Source of the DNA: Platanthera guangdongensis
Taxonomy: Eukaryota > Streptophyta > Magnoliopsida > Asparagales > Orchidaceae
Reading direction: 5' to 3'
Assembly: GCA_039583875.1 (NCBI GenBank)
Contig: CM077162.1
Coordinates: 165,807,220 to 165,871,219 of the forward strand
Length of the DNA stretch: 64,000 nt
A model generated the notes under the pieces. It was not told the DNA's origin and did not search any database. It saw only the letters and a program-made list of their open reading frames with translations. The translations under genes were made by a program, and so were the position numbers. This document shows, piece by piece, positions 44,905-58,272 of this stretch. Within the stretch, counting starts at the first letter, position 1, and every line of letters begins with the position of its first letter.

Positions 44905-47900
44905 TGTAACATCCCATTTCTAGCTAGACCCCTAAGAATGATTTTGGCCATGACTATGTCATGACAAACCCTAGGAAGCCAGAAATGGGCCAGGAGATAG
45001 GGGACAAAAAGGTGGGAGATCATCATGGTCTGCAAATAGTAGAACTCTGAACAATGGTTTAGGATAACCATGGGCTACACCTTAACCCGAAGACCCTACC
45101 ACAACACCCCTAATACCTTGGAGGCCCATTAGAGCCAAAAGGACCCATTAGGGTCAACCCAAGAGGCCCAGTTGACCAAGGTCAACCCTAGCCCTAAATG
45201 GGTCAAACTAGCCTACTTAGGGTCAACTGACCTACTCCTAGCCTAGAGGACCCCACCTATGCCCTCCTAACCCTAAAGTAAGGTCAATGGGTCACTAAGG
45301 ACACATTGGGGTCAGCCCTATAGGCCAGGTTGACCCAAGTCAACTCAAGCCCTAACCTGGTCAAAGTACCCTTACTAAGGGTATGTGACCTCCAAAGTAT
45401 AGGGTAACCCTACATAACCCTACCTAGACCCTAAGGGAAGCCAATGGGTCACCCAGGACCCATAGGGGTCAACCCAATTGGTCATGTTGACTCAAGTCAA
45501 CTCTAGCCCTAGATGGTCAAAGTGCCCTTGCCAAGGGACATGAGACCAGCAAGAGGCCCAACCAACCCTACTCAAGTAACCCTAGACCTTAAAGGAGACC
45601 AATGGGCCACTAAAAATCCAATGGGGTCAACCTAGATGGTCAAATTGACCAGGTCAACCCTCATTTGGGACAAGTCAAACTTAGCCCAAAAAGGGCTAAC
45701 CCAAGCTCAAGCCACTTCTCCCTTAGGATAAACCCATTCCCATGACCATCATAATCAAGTGGGCTGCATTTAGCTTGTGAGGTTGACTAGTCAACCAGAG
45801 GTGACTAGGAGAGAGAAAGGAGCTCCTCTCCATGATAATGGAGGAGAGAGAAAATGAGGAAGAGGAAGGGGAAGTGAGAGGCCGGCCAAGGAAGGCTAAC
45901 AGCCACCAATTATGGCTGTAATCAACTCCTCTAGGGGAGAGGAGTTGATTCCAGCCGTTTCCCGGCCACCAAGGGGTGGGTTCAGCCCCCCTCCACACAA
46001 CCCGAGCCACACCTTTAATGGTGTTAATGGCCATTGAAGAACCAGCCTTCCCCCTCCCCCGTTTGCCATTTAAACACCTTCAGGGAGCCAGGGGGATCAT
46101 TTTAGAGCGTTTACCTGGAGGAGACGAGCCATTCCACTGTGTAGTTGCAGAAGCCAAGCGCCGCCGCCGTCGTCAATGGCATCCCGCCGCTCCTCACGCA
46201 TCCAGGCCGCCAGGAAGGTCCTCCTCCTCTCCTTAACCCGCGGGTAGATCTTAGGATTATTTAGGCTTAAGTTTCGGGCTCAATTGAGCCCGATCCAATC
46301 CTGAATTTCTCCTAGTTTCGGCAAGAAATCCTCTTACTATATCCGTCGGAAAACGCCTCTCCGGCGGCCGAGCCGCCGCCTGGCGATAGCCACCACCTCA
46401 ACGGAGGTGTTGGTGGCGGTGGCCGGCCGGGGAAGGGGCTGGATCGCCGGCGGCAAGGCTTGGAAATCGCTCCAGACGGGACGAATCGCAGCCGTCGGCT
46501 CAGCGAAGACGATGACCAGATGTCGTTGATCCCTGCGCCAAGATTCGTGCTGCATCAGGATTAAACTATAGGAAATTAATTCTATTTATTTCATTATGTC
46601 ACACTTTTGTCATTTAATGTTTTAAATATTTAAAAATAGTTAGACGCTCTGTATGAGAAAATGATCAACACATGATTTGTAGCCCTTTCTGTCTACTTTA
46701 TTTAAAAATTGGTTTGAACCAATTTAGGCTCCTGGTTTGATCAGGGCACCCATTTTGGTGGGACATACCCTTAGGGCTAGGCAGCCATTAAACTGAGTGC
46801 CCACACTTCACCCCTAGCCCAATCAGTTGAAATTTTGATGGGAAGTCTATCCTAGCTATACCTAGGGCCTGTCCAAAAATGGGAATTTTTGGAGAAAATA
46901 TTTCTATAGTTTTTGTAAACATTTAATAATTATTAAATAAATTAACTAGGTGCCCTAAACACCTCCAAACCCTCCCAAATTTTGGTGAGTGGTCCCTGGG
47001 TTCATTTTAGGTATCTGTATAAAATTTCATTTAAGTTGGATGTGTTTTGAATAGGTTTTGACCCAACCCTAACTATACCTTAAAAAGGGCATTTTGGTCA
47101 AAAGTTGCACTTTTGATTTTGAGTGACCAAATCACCTCAACAGAGGCTGAAATTTGGGCCACTGACTTGTTAGGGCACTTATCACCTCCCTATGGAATAT
47201 GGGACAGTGAGGAATAGATTTGCCCTAAGTTCCTAGGTCAAACCCTAAGGAGGGACCTTTTGGCCTTGTGAAGGGTGTGAGTCCTAAACACCTTGGATGA
47301 ACTCCAAATTTTGCAAGGAGGTTTCTAGGATATATAGAACCCTCTGTTAAAAATATTAGCTAATTTTGAAAAGGATAGGGGCCCCAAAACCCTAACCCTA
47401 GCTTAGGACCTAAAACTTGTAGTGTAAGTTTAGGTTAGCTAAACATCTTGAAACTTAACCAAATTTGGGTAGTGAGGGGATTAGGGTATTTTGAGCCTCT
47501 GATAATTTACTTGAGGAATTTTGGACAATGTTTGTAGCACTTCATTTGTAATCAATAGTAATGCCCTAATTAATATTTTGGTTGTTGTGGTCTCACTGCC
47601 CATAGAGAGGGTATGAAACATGGGCAGAGTTAGTTTTAGGTTATAATAATCTTGTATGAATTTTGTTAGAATTTTTGGATATCTATTTAGGGCATCTACT
47701 TCACAAGTGCTTTATTTTGATTACATATTAAATAATTCTTGTCAGAGGCCATTACTTACTGAAAAATCATGAAACTTGCTGCATAGTGGTTTTAGCTCAA
47801 TGTTATCATATGGGAATTTTTGTGGAAATATTTGATGACTGATTAGCATACTTTGTTCATTAACCCTTAAATTAGAAAGTTCATAAGAAAATCAAATATA

Positions 47901-50175
47901 GCCTTATTTCCAAATGATAAATTATGAAACTTTTTCTAGGGTACTTGTAGTCCATCACAATCATCCCTGAAGTTTCTCTGAATTTTTGGAGGTATATTTT
48001 CTCTAAAATCTTTTAAAATGACTTATTATGGGGCATCTTTGAAATTAAATTTAAAGGCCTAAACCTTGCTGAAAAACTGGAAGACTTAGGATTTAGAGTT
48101 GATTAGGCATTTTGTAATTATCATAAATTTAGTGGATTATTATCTTGTCTGAAAATGGTACTTCATGTTCAAACCTGGGCCTTTATGGACACTAGAATAA
48201 ATAAATTAATTATCAGACAAATTAGGAAAATTATGGATTTCTGGATTTATGCTTCAAATGTCTTTTTAGCCCTCTAATAATTATCATAAGGGTACTGGAT
48301 AAGTATTTCATGTACTTCCCTTTTTACGGGACATGTAGTTTAAGTGGTCTGCATATAGCAAAACTGCAGGATTTCATTTGGATGTGAATTAGGGCACGTA
48401 TGATGGTCTTGATGGGTTGCTGTAAGGACAAGTGGAATGGGCTGCATCTATGGAAGATGAGTGAGTAGGGTGTGGTTTTGTCTAGGTTTATAGGCGTTCG
48501 GGTCCGACGAAAGATCGTCCTACCCAAGGAGAGTTGGAGTCAAATTACCCTAGGATTAGCATATCGAAATATGAGAAATAATGGGTAAGGGAATCAACCA
48601 ATAATAAAATAAGTACCTTACGAAAGGGAACGTCGGGCGTAATCCCAACACAGTTCCTAGTGCCCCTTGAGAGCCCTTCACAGGGAATACCGGGGGATGT
48701 CCTGGGTTAACGTAAACTGTTTAACAAGCTGAAAAGAGTAACTTAGTAATTAGGGTTGCACATTCCACAACACTGATGGCACCAGATGTTGGTTAGGAGC
48801 TTCGGCTCGGATGGTTAAAAGGCGGACTTTGGGTCCGGGGAGCTTCGGCTCGATTGTTTGAGTCGGACGTGTTGGTCCGGGGAGCTTCGGCTCGATTCTT
48901 GATTACGCTAATTTGCATGTGCATAACAGGAAAGGAAATTAAGGTGGTGGGTCTTCGGTATTGGAGGGTCGATGCACCGACGCCAATATGTTGACTCGGC
49001 AAGTGTGGTTAACACTTCGCCATCAGAAGTCCGTTGCGCCAGCCGGCAAGAGTACGCAGGAGTCCGCTTCGTGCACCAAGCGTTGAGGCGTACGATAGGT
49101 CTGACCGGTAGTGCTTTACTGGTTTAGAGGTGGGCGAGGCCCAACCCACCGCTTCCGTCTGCCACTACGGAGGGTATCCTGGGAGGTTACGGCTCCAAAA
49201 AGGGGGAACTAAAGGTCTGTGTGCACAGAGTCGGGTGTGTGAGTTGCACTTGCATGTCCATCATACCCACTTGCATGTCATAGCATAATCGTTACCCTTA
49301 ACCTTGACACCTAAAGTATAAGTGGAATGGGACGCTTATACTTTAGGACCTGCAAAACGACCCCTTGGTCTATAAGCTTGTGTGGGCAAGCTTATAAATT
49401 AAGGTTAATTTTTGATATTTATATCCACTGTTGTTGATAACCGACACCCCAACGTATAAATTGGTATGGGACTTTTTATACGATGGGAGCCTTGCAGAAG
49501 ACCCCTTGGCTTATGTGTTTTCACATAAGTAAAGGTTACTTTTCATATTTCAGCTTATTGTCTTGTTATGCTATAGAATTTGCTAGAATAGGACCGCTGT
49601 CATCTGCTTTTGATATTCTCCACCTTCAAGTCCTCCCCTTTCTTCCTCTCCGCTCGGTGCCTAGGAGCCGTGGGGGAAGGGGCGGGGGATGATAGGACTT
49701 AGTCTTCTAGACTAACGGTTTTCGAACCGCATCATTTAGGGGATCGCGGACACCAGCATAGAGGAGCAGCCCCAGAGACCGGTGCGCTTGGAGGTGGGGC
49801 AGTCTAGCTCCGGAGTTCACACAGCCAGGGACCATGAGTCTCGACCTTGAGTAGTTTTTCTGCTTCCGCATGAGTGATCTTTTGTAGTGAGGATTTGATG
49901 TACCGGGCATAAGCCCGTTTTTGCTACTCTGATGTTTGTTTTTGTGGACACTCCCTTCGTGGAGTTATATTACTTATGACATGTGATTCTCTGTGGACTG
50001 ATGGTTTACTTTTACTTCATTATTTTGCTACTTTTCTGTGATCGAACTAGCCGGCAGAATCGGCGCTTTGTGGTGATGACTCTTCAGGGCGTGAAGGAGT
50101 CACCGCAAAACGGCGGTTCTGGGCCTAAGACCCCGGTGTCCAAAAGGAAAAAAGAAGGGGGGGGGGGGTCTTACA
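44905..50175 (+). repeat. G LTR 2 (5,271 bp)
   Basis: Shared by both internal regions, acting as 3' LTR for copy 1 and 5' LTR for copy 2. It is very similar to LTR 1, with scattered substitutions. It has the same W-box cluster, 23-codon frame (46176-46247), hairpin module (from 49310) and G run before the end. Confidence 0.92.
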
Positions 50176-50177
50176 AG

Positions 50178-50189
50178 TGGTATCAAAGC
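50178..50189 (+). other. G copy 2 primer binding site
   Basis: TGGTATCAAAGC two bases after LTR 2. An untranslated leader of about 250 bp follows. Confidence 0.88.
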
Positions 50190-50430
50190 GAAACCTCGAT
50201 CAAACAGTAGCGGTCCACAACCCTGGGTCACCCCCCGCGCGAGTTTAGTTTGGGGACAAACTAAGCAGCGGAAGCAGTGGTGTGCCCATATGGGGGGAAT
50301 CACATGTAAATTGTCCACTTTCATTAGGCATTGAGTCGATTACCTATTAATGTAGCTCGTTTTGCAGCCCCCAGCTCAGCCCACCCCACAAGGTGGAGCT
50401 CAGCAGACTCCAGACATTGCACCACCTCCC

Positions 50431-51546
50431 ATGGTCCCCACACCTTTCCTCCAGTCAGACATGGGGCAAACCCTTACAGCTATCCTTGAGGCCTTCCGGG
50501 CTCAGCAGGCTCCAGCCCAGCAGCCAAACCCAGGGGCCAACTAGATGAGCACCTTCCGAGGACACTCTCCCCCATCATACTTGGGGACAGAGTCGACAGT
50601 GCGGACATAGGAGTGGCTGGATGTTATGTACGAGATGTTGACTGGGATACGATGCCCTTGGGAGGAGAGGGTGGCCCTGGTGGTATCTTGCTTGGAGTCC
50701 CATGCTAAGAGATGGTGGAAGACGCTGTTGGACACGACTTTTGCTGATAGGGAGATTGCAGAAATCACTTAGGAGGAATTCAGGGCCACGCTGCTGGAGC
50801 ACTTTGTCCCACAGTCGGCCAGGGACGAGTTGGAGGAGCGGTTCTTGCAGCTGAGGCAGGGCACCAGGACGGTGGTGGAGTACCACCGAGAGTTCGATCA
50901 TCTGGCCCGATATGCGGGCTCTTACCAGCTGGACGAAGCAGGTTACGTCAAGAGATTCTACAAGGGACTAAAAGAGGAGTTGAGGGAGGCCTTGCTATTT
51001 GTGTCTGATGGGCCTATCTCCCGGATTTTGGAGATGGCGAAGAGGATTGAGGCCGATTGGAACGCCACTCGGGGCCGGAAGCGGCAAGCGGAGGATCAGG
51101 GCCGGAGGGCCCGAAATGATCAGCGACGAGGCACCATACCAGATGGGAGGAGGACAGAGGAGCAGCCTCGTCAGGAGGTGAGGCAGGAGCCGAGAGAGCA
51201 GGTGGTTTTGGCCCCTCAACCTCTCCGGATTCAGGAGATGCCGAGACCCGGGGGTATGGCGTATCCCCCGCCGGAGTGCTTCCATTGTCACCAGGTGGGA
51301 CATCTCCGGAGAAACTGCCCTATGAGGGGGGCACCACCTCCAGCACCACGGGGTGGCCCACCGGCCCAGCATTTCGGAGGCCGAGGACGCGGCCGAGGAT
51401 GTGGTTACCAGGGAGGCGACCGTAGGCAGAATGGGGAGCAGATTTACGCTTTGGACTTAGCACAGCCCCGGAACCCGGACAGGGTTATTGCAGGTATGAG
51501 AGTAATCTTAGTTTTGGATTTATTCTTTGCTCATATTAAGTGTTGA
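50431..51546 (+). pseudogene. gag: G copy 2 Gag (three nonsense codons)
   Basis: Homologue of the copy 1 Gag. The frame is open from ATG 50431 (MVPTPFLQSD) through ATG 50461. TAG codons at 50542-50544 and 50770-50772 replace Trp, and one at 50608-50610 replaces Glu. The part with CCHC CFHCHQVGHLRRNC is intact. It ends inside the putative intron as in copy 1. Confidence 0.88.
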
Positions 51547-51611
51547 TAGAACTACTACACAACCTACGTTAGAAAACCTTACACCAGAGTTTTCTTTCAA
51601 AACTGATTTAG
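51494..51611 (+). other. Putative 118-nt intron, G copy 2
   Basis: Same length and same splice-site sequences as in copy 1, with one substitution inside. Splicing again joins the gag and protease frames. Confidence 0.6.
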
Positions 51612-54600
51612 GAATGGTGATGGTGTGCGGCAAGCCTGCCCATACCCTGTTCGACACGGGGGCATCGCACAACTTTGTGTCGGAAGATTTCGTCAAGGAC
51701 CTGGATCGGATTCGATATTATACGGGATTACCCAGGAGAGTGCGTCTCCCCAATGGGATGGAGATCCAGTCCACAGAGAAGTGCCTCCTGGAGGTTACCA
51801 TAGACGGGTTGACACTCGAGGCCCCGGCGACGATCCTGAGGATGCCGGACTTCGACCTTGTCTTGGGCATGACATGGCTTGTCTGGAACCATGCCCAGAT
51901 TGACTGCCCGGCAAGGAGGGTCGTGCTGAGCCACGGCGATACTTATGCAACATTCGAAGGTACTACACCGGTTTCCCGCCGCCTGCTTTCATCTATTCAG
52001 GTCGTTAAGGCTCACATGCAAGGAGACGAGGTATATCAGGTATTATTCGAGATGACTGAGGAGAAGGACCTGATTGCTAGCATTCCGGTGGTTCGTGACT
52101 ACGCCGATATTTTTCCGGATAAGCTGCCAGGACTGCCTCCGCATAGGGGGAAGGACTTTCAGATTCAGTTGGTGCCAGGGGCTAAGCCGGTATCCAAGGC
52201 CCCTTATCGGATGGCCCCGAAGGAGTTGGCGGAGTTTCAGACACAGTTGCAGGAGCTGGTGGGAGCAGGATTTGTCAGGCCGAGCTCCTCATCATGGGGA
52301 GCTCCTGTCCTATTCGTGAAGAAGAAGGACGGCACTCTACGCCTATGAATTGACTATCGAGCACTAAACAGGCTGACCGTCCGAAATACCTATCCGCTCC
52401 CCAGGATAGACGAGTTGTTCGATCAGCTGGAGGGACCCCATTATTTCTCGAAACTGGACTTGAGGTCAGGCTACTACCAGCTGCGGATCCAGGAGGAGGA
52501 TATTCCGAAGACGGCCTTTAGTAGCAGATACGGACTGTATGAGTTCACCGTGATGCCCTTCGGGCTCACGAATGCTCCGTCGGCGTTTATGAGCCTCATG
52601 AACCGGGTCTTCGAGGCTTATTTGGATGTTTTCGTCATAGTATTCATAGACGACATCCTTATCTATTCTAAGACGGAGGAGGAGCACACACGACATCTGG
52701 CATTGACCTTGGAAAGACTGCGGGAGCATCGCCTTTATGCGAAGTTCAGCAAGTGTCAGTTCTGGCTGAAGGAGGTGGCTTTCTTAGGCCACATTATCAG
52801 CGGAGCTGGGCTGGCAGTGGACCCGGCAAAAATTCAGGCAGTCAGGGATTGGCCGCCGCTGAAGACGGCCACGGACGTGCGGAGTTTCCTGGGACTTGCC
52901 GGTTATTACCGGAAGTTCGTAGAGGGATTCTCTCGAATCGCCCTCCCGCTCACATCCTTGACGAAGAAGGAGGTACCGTTCGTATGGACCCCGCAGTGCC
53001 AGACAGCTTTCCAGGAGCTGAAGGATCGGCTAACCTCGGCTCCCATTCTTACTCTCCCCTCGGGGAGGGAGGGATTTCAGGTCTACACCGACGCATCATA
53101 TCAGGGGATGGGAGCGGTGCTGATGCAGAACGGACACGTCATAGCTTATGCCTCCCGCCAGCTGAAGACCCATGAGAAGAACTACCCGGTGCACGACCTT
53201 GAGATGGGAGCAGTTGTATTCGCACTGAAGATATGGCGGCACTACCTTTATGGAGTCCACTGTGATATATACTCCGATCATAAGAACCTTAAGTACGTGG
53301 ACACGCAGAAGGAACTGAACATCAGGCAGAGGCGGTGGGTGGAGTTTCTATCTGACTATCAGTATGAGATGCACTATCACCCGGGGAAGGCGAACGTGGT
53401 AGTAGATGCACTGAGTTGGAGAGCCGCCACAGCGGGAGCAGAGCCCCAGTTGATGTCTATGGAGCTGCTGCAGAGACTAGAGGACATGCACATTACTCTG
53501 GTGTCGTCTGATGATCCTGAGCTCTATGAGGAGTACTTGGCCGCGATGGGCGTTACCGATGACATCAGAGACCGGGTCAGAGAAGGGCAGAGGCAGGATG
53601 CCAAGTTAGAGCCCATCTTCCAAGCTCTGGAGGCAGGCACTGCAGGAGATTACACACTGAGGGACGACCTGGTGTGCTTCAGAGGACGGGTGTATATACC
53701 GGAGGGAGGCCAGATCCGGGAGGATATTATGACGGAGGCGCACTGCAGCCGGTATTCTGTACACCCGGGGATCACAAAGATGACGGCTGATTTGAAGAAG
53801 ACGATGTTCTAGCCGGGCATGAAGAAGGATGTCTCTTACTTCGTGACCCATTGTGAGGCATGTCAGCTAGTGAAGGCGGAGTGCAGGAACCCCGCAGGAT
53901 TATTGCAGCCACTCCCGGTGCCGGAGTGGAAGTTCGATGACATAGCCATGGACTTCATACATGGGTTTCCCCGGTCTCGGACAGGGAATGACTCGATCTG
54001 GGTAATCGTTGATCGGTTGACCAAGGTGGCTCGATTTATACCGATCAGGAAGGACGATTCAGTAGGAGTACTGGTGCGGAAGTTCGTGGAGCAGTTCATT
54101 CGTTACCATGGCGTGCCCAGGACGATAGTGTCGGATTGGGATGGTCGGTTCACCTCCAGGGAGTGGAGATCCGTGCAAGCTTACTTAGGCACGCGATTGA
54201 CCTTCAGCACTGCATTTCATCCCCAGACAGACGGGCAGACAGAACGCACCAACCGGACGCTGGAGGACCTTTTGAGGCTATGCATCTTGGACCGCGGGGA
54301 ACCGTGGGAGAAACTCTTACCCCTGGTCGAGTTCTCCTATAACAACAGCCACCAGTCCAGCATCAGGATGGCGCCTTACGAAGCCTTGTACGGGAGGAGA
54401 TGCCGGACCCCGCTTTCTTGGGTTCAGAACGAAGATCCGAAGGTGTTGGGGTCAGAGTTTGTTGAAGACACCGAGGCACAGGTAAGGCTGATCAGAGACA
54501 GGATGCTAGAGGCGCAGAGCAGACAGGCTAAGTACTATGACGCCCGGCATCGGCAGGTGGAGTTCCAGGTGGGAGACCGGGTGTTTCTGAAGATCCGGCC

Positions 54601-55021
54601 CATGCATGGAGTCTCGCGGGTGCGTGGTCGGAGGAAGAAGCTCAGCCCTAGGTACATGGGTCCTTACAAGATCCTGGAGCGGATCGGACCCCTAGCCTAC
54701 CGGCTGGAGTTACCACCAGAGCTGGAAGGGCTGCACGACGTCTTCCATATTTCTTCACTGAGGAGGGCTCTGCTACACCCGGAACAGCAGATTTTGACCC
54801 CCGAAGGGCCGGTAGCTTCAGACCGGTCAGTTCGCTTGGAGCCAGTGAGGATCGACGACCGAGGAGTACGGGTCTTGCGACGCAAGAAGGTCCCACTAGT
54901 CAAGGTCCTGTGGAGGAACCACGGCCAGGAGGAGCATACTTTGGAGCCGCAGGACCTTATGCGACAAAGGTACCCAGAGCTATTCAGTCAGGTATACCTC
55001 TCAGACCCCTCAAGATGTTAA
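51612..55021 (+). pseudogene. pol: G copy 2 Pol (two nonsense codons, otherwise full length)
   Basis: Same domain order as copy 1: DTGASHNF protease, RT with FIDDILIYS, RNase H, integrase with HPQTDGQTERTN, and a chromodomain-like end LVKVLWRNHGQEE. The frame is continuous to TAA 55019-55021. Its two breaks are TGA 52346-52348, shared with copy 1, and TAG 53810-53812 in the integrase zinc region (Trp in copy 1). The Arg beside the second catalytic Asp is changed to Trp (VSDWDGRF). It lacks the copy 1 frameshift and its TAG and TAA. Confidence 0.9.
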
Positions 55022-55284
55022 TTTATTCTCCTGCTTTAATTTACTAAGGGCTGCTCTAGGCAGATAGAGGCTTATCTTTTGTTTATTGGGGGCTTATCCT
55101 TGTTTATTGGGATCTTGGTTTGCCGATTGGGCGTAATGGTCATAGATCTAAGCTTTCCCGTAAAACCTAATTTAACAAACAAGGCGTCATGATGGGATGT
55201 TACAAGGCTCTTTCCTTCGGTAGTAAGTCCCGTAGGCCCAACCTTGATTTCGGGGACGAAATCTTTGTTTTGTTTATTGGGAAT
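55022..55284 (+). other. G copy 2 3' untranslated region
   Basis: Identical in layout to copy 1: the GATTTCG/CGAAATC hairpin at 55246-55263 and the inverted copy of the LTR start at 55192-55205. Confidence 0.7.
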
Positions 55285-58272
55285 TGTAACATCCCATTTC
55301 CAGCTAGACCCCTAAGAATGGTTTTGGCCATGACTAGGTCATGATAAACCCTAGGAAGCCAGAAATGGGCCAGGAGATAGGGGACAAAAAGGTGGGAGAT
55401 CATCATGGTCTGCAAATAGTAGAACTCTGAACAATGGTTTAGGATAACCATGGGCTACACCTTAACCCCAAGACCCTACCACAACACCCCTAATACCTTG
55501 GAGGCCCATTAGAGCCAAAAGGACCCATTAGGGTCAACCCAAGAGGCCTAGTTGACCAAGGTCAACCCTAGCCCTAAATGGGTCAAACTAGCCTACTTAG
55601 GGTCAACTGACCTACTCCTAGCCTAGAGGACCCTACCTATGCCCTCCTAACCCTAAAGTAAGGTCAATGGGTCACTAAGGACACATTGGGGTCAGCCCTA
55701 GAGGCCAGGTTGACCCAAGTCAACTCAAGCCCTAACCTGGTCAAAGTACCCTTACTAAGGGTATGTGACCTCCAAAGTATAGGGTAACCCTACATAACCC
55801 TACCTAGACCCTAAGGGAAGCCAATGGGTCACCCAGGACCCATAGGGGTCAACCCAATTGGCCATGTTGACTCAAGTCAACTCTAGCCCTAGATGGTCAA
55901 AGTGCCCTTGCCAAGGGACATGAGACCACCAAGAGGCCCAACCAACCTTACTCAAGTAACCCTAGACCTTAAAGGAGACCAATGGGCCACTAAAAATCCA
56001 ATGGGGTCAACCTAGATGGTCAAATTGACCAGGTCAACCCTCATTTGGGACAAGTCAAACTTAGCCCAAAAAGGGCTAACCCAAGCTCAAGCCACTTCTC
56101 CCTTAGGCTAAACCCATTCCCATGACCATCATAATCAAGTGGGCTGCATTTAGCTTGTGAGGTTGACTAGTCAACCAGAGGTGACTAGGAGAGAGAAAGG
56201 AGCTCCTCTCCATGATAATGGAGGAGAGAGAAAATGAGGAAGAGGAAGGGGAAGTGAGAGGCCGGCCAAGGAAGGCTAACAGCCACCAATTATGGCTGTA
56301 ATCAACTCCTCTAGGGGAGAGGAGTTGATTCCAGCCGTTTCTCGGCCACCAAGGGGTGGGTTCAGCCCCCCTCCACACAACCCGAGCCACACCTTTAATG
56401 GTGTTAATGGACATTGAAGAACCAGCCTTCCCCCTCCCCCGTTTGCCATTTAAACACCTTCAGGGAGCCAGGGGGATCATTTTAGAGCGTTTACCTAGAG
56501 GAGACGAGCCATTCCACTGTGCAGTTGCAGAAGCCGAGCGCCGCCGCCATCGTCAATGGCATCCCGTCGCTCCTCACGCATCCAGGCCGCCAGGAAGGTC
56601 CTCCTCCTCTCCTTAACCCGCGGGTAGATCTTAGGATTATTTAGGCTTAAGTTTTGGGCTCAATTGAGCCCGATCCAATCCTGGATTTCTCCTGGTTTCG
56701 GCAAGAAATCCTCTTACTATATCCGCCGGAAAACGCCTCTCCGGCGGCGGAGCCGCCGCCTGGCGATAGCCACCACCTCAACAGAGGTGTTGGTGGCGGT
56801 GGCCGGCCGGGGAAGGGGCTGGATCGCCGGCGGCAAGACTTGGAAATCGCTCCAGGCGGGACGAATCGCAGCCGTCGGCTCAGCGAAGACGATGACCAGA
56901 TGTCGTTGATCCCTGCGCCAAGATTCGTGCTGCATCAGGATTAAACTATAGGAAATTAATTCTATTTATTTCATTCTGTCACACTTTTGTCATTTAATGT
57001 TTTAAATATTTAAAAATAGTTAGAGGCTCTGTATGAGAAACTGATCAACACATGATTTGTAGCCCTTTCTGTCTACTTTATTTTAAAATTGGTTTGAACC
57101 AATTTAGGCTCATGGTTTGATCAGGGCACCCATTTTGGTGGGACATACCCTTAGGGCTAGGCAGCCATTAAACTGAGTGCCCACACTTCACCCCTAGCCC
57201 AATCAGTTGAAATTTTGATGGGGAGTCTATCCTAGCTATACCTAGGGCCTGTCCAAAAATGGGAATTTTTGGAGAAAATATTTCTATAGTTTTTGTAAAC
57301 ATTTAATAATTATTAAATAAATTAACTAGGTGCCCTAAACACCTCCAAACCCTCCCAAGTTTTGGTGAGTGGTCCCTGGGTTCATTTTAGGTATCTGTAT
57401 AAAATTTCATTTAAGTTGGATGTGTTTTGAATAGGTTTTGACCCAACCCTAACTATACCTTAAAAAGGGCATTTTGGTCAAAAGTTGCACTTTTGATTTT
57501 GAGTGACCAAATCACATCAACAGAGGCTGAAATTTGGGCGACTGACTTGTTAGGGCACTTATCACCTCCCTATGGAATATGGGACAGTGAGGAATAGATT
57601 TGCCCTAAGTTCCTAGGTCAAACCCTAAGGAGGGACCTTTTGGCCTTGTGAAGGGTGTGAGTCCTAAACACCTTGGATGAACTCCAAATTTTGCAAGGAG
57701 GTTCCTAGGATATATAGAACCCTCTGTTAAAAATATTAGCTAATTTTGAAAAGGATAGGGGCCCCAAAACCCTAACCCTAGCTTAGGACCTAAAACTTGT
57801 AGTGTAAGTTTAGGTTAGCTAAACATCTTGAAACTTAACCAAATTTGGGTAGTGAGGGGATTAGGGTATTTTGAGCCTCTGATAATTTACTTGAGGAATT
57901 TTGGACAATGTTTATAGCACTTCATTTGTAATCAATAGTAATGCCCTAATTAATATTTTGGCTATTGTGGTCTCACTGCCCATAGAGAGGGTATGAAACA
58001 TGGGCAGAGTTAGTTTTAGGTTATAATAATCTTGTATGAATTTTGTTAGAATTTTTGGATATCTATTTAGGGCATCTACTTCACAAGTGCTTTATTTTGA
58101 TTACATATTAAATAATTCTTGTCAGAGGCCATTACTTACTGAAAAATCATGAAACTTGCTGCATAGTGTTTTTAGCTCAATGTTATCATATGGGAATTTT
58201 TGTGGAAATATTTGATGACTGATTAGCATACTTTGTTCATTAACCCTTAAATTAGAAAGTTCATAAGAAAAT
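55285..58272 (+). repeat. G LTR 3, first 2,988 bp only
   Basis: Aligns without length change to LTR 2 positions 44905-47892 and then stops at GAAAAT. It includes the W-box cluster and the 23-codon frame (56556-56627, one silent change), but not the hairpin module. Confidence 0.92.

Larger units (their letters stand above)
34528..58272 (+). mobile_element. Gypsy family G (Tekay/Del-like) tandem: LTR-int-LTR-int-LTR
   Basis: Three LTRs (34528-39794; 44905-50175; 55285-58272, cut) enclose two internal regions (39795-44904, 5,110 bp; 50176-55284, 5,109 bp). Order: primer site, gag, PR, RT, RNase H, integrase with a chromodomain-like end. The two internal regions share one nonsense codon, pointing to duplication of an already damaged element by LTR-LTR recombination. 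The third LTR ends at 58272 at a rearrangement junction. Confidence 0.92.
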
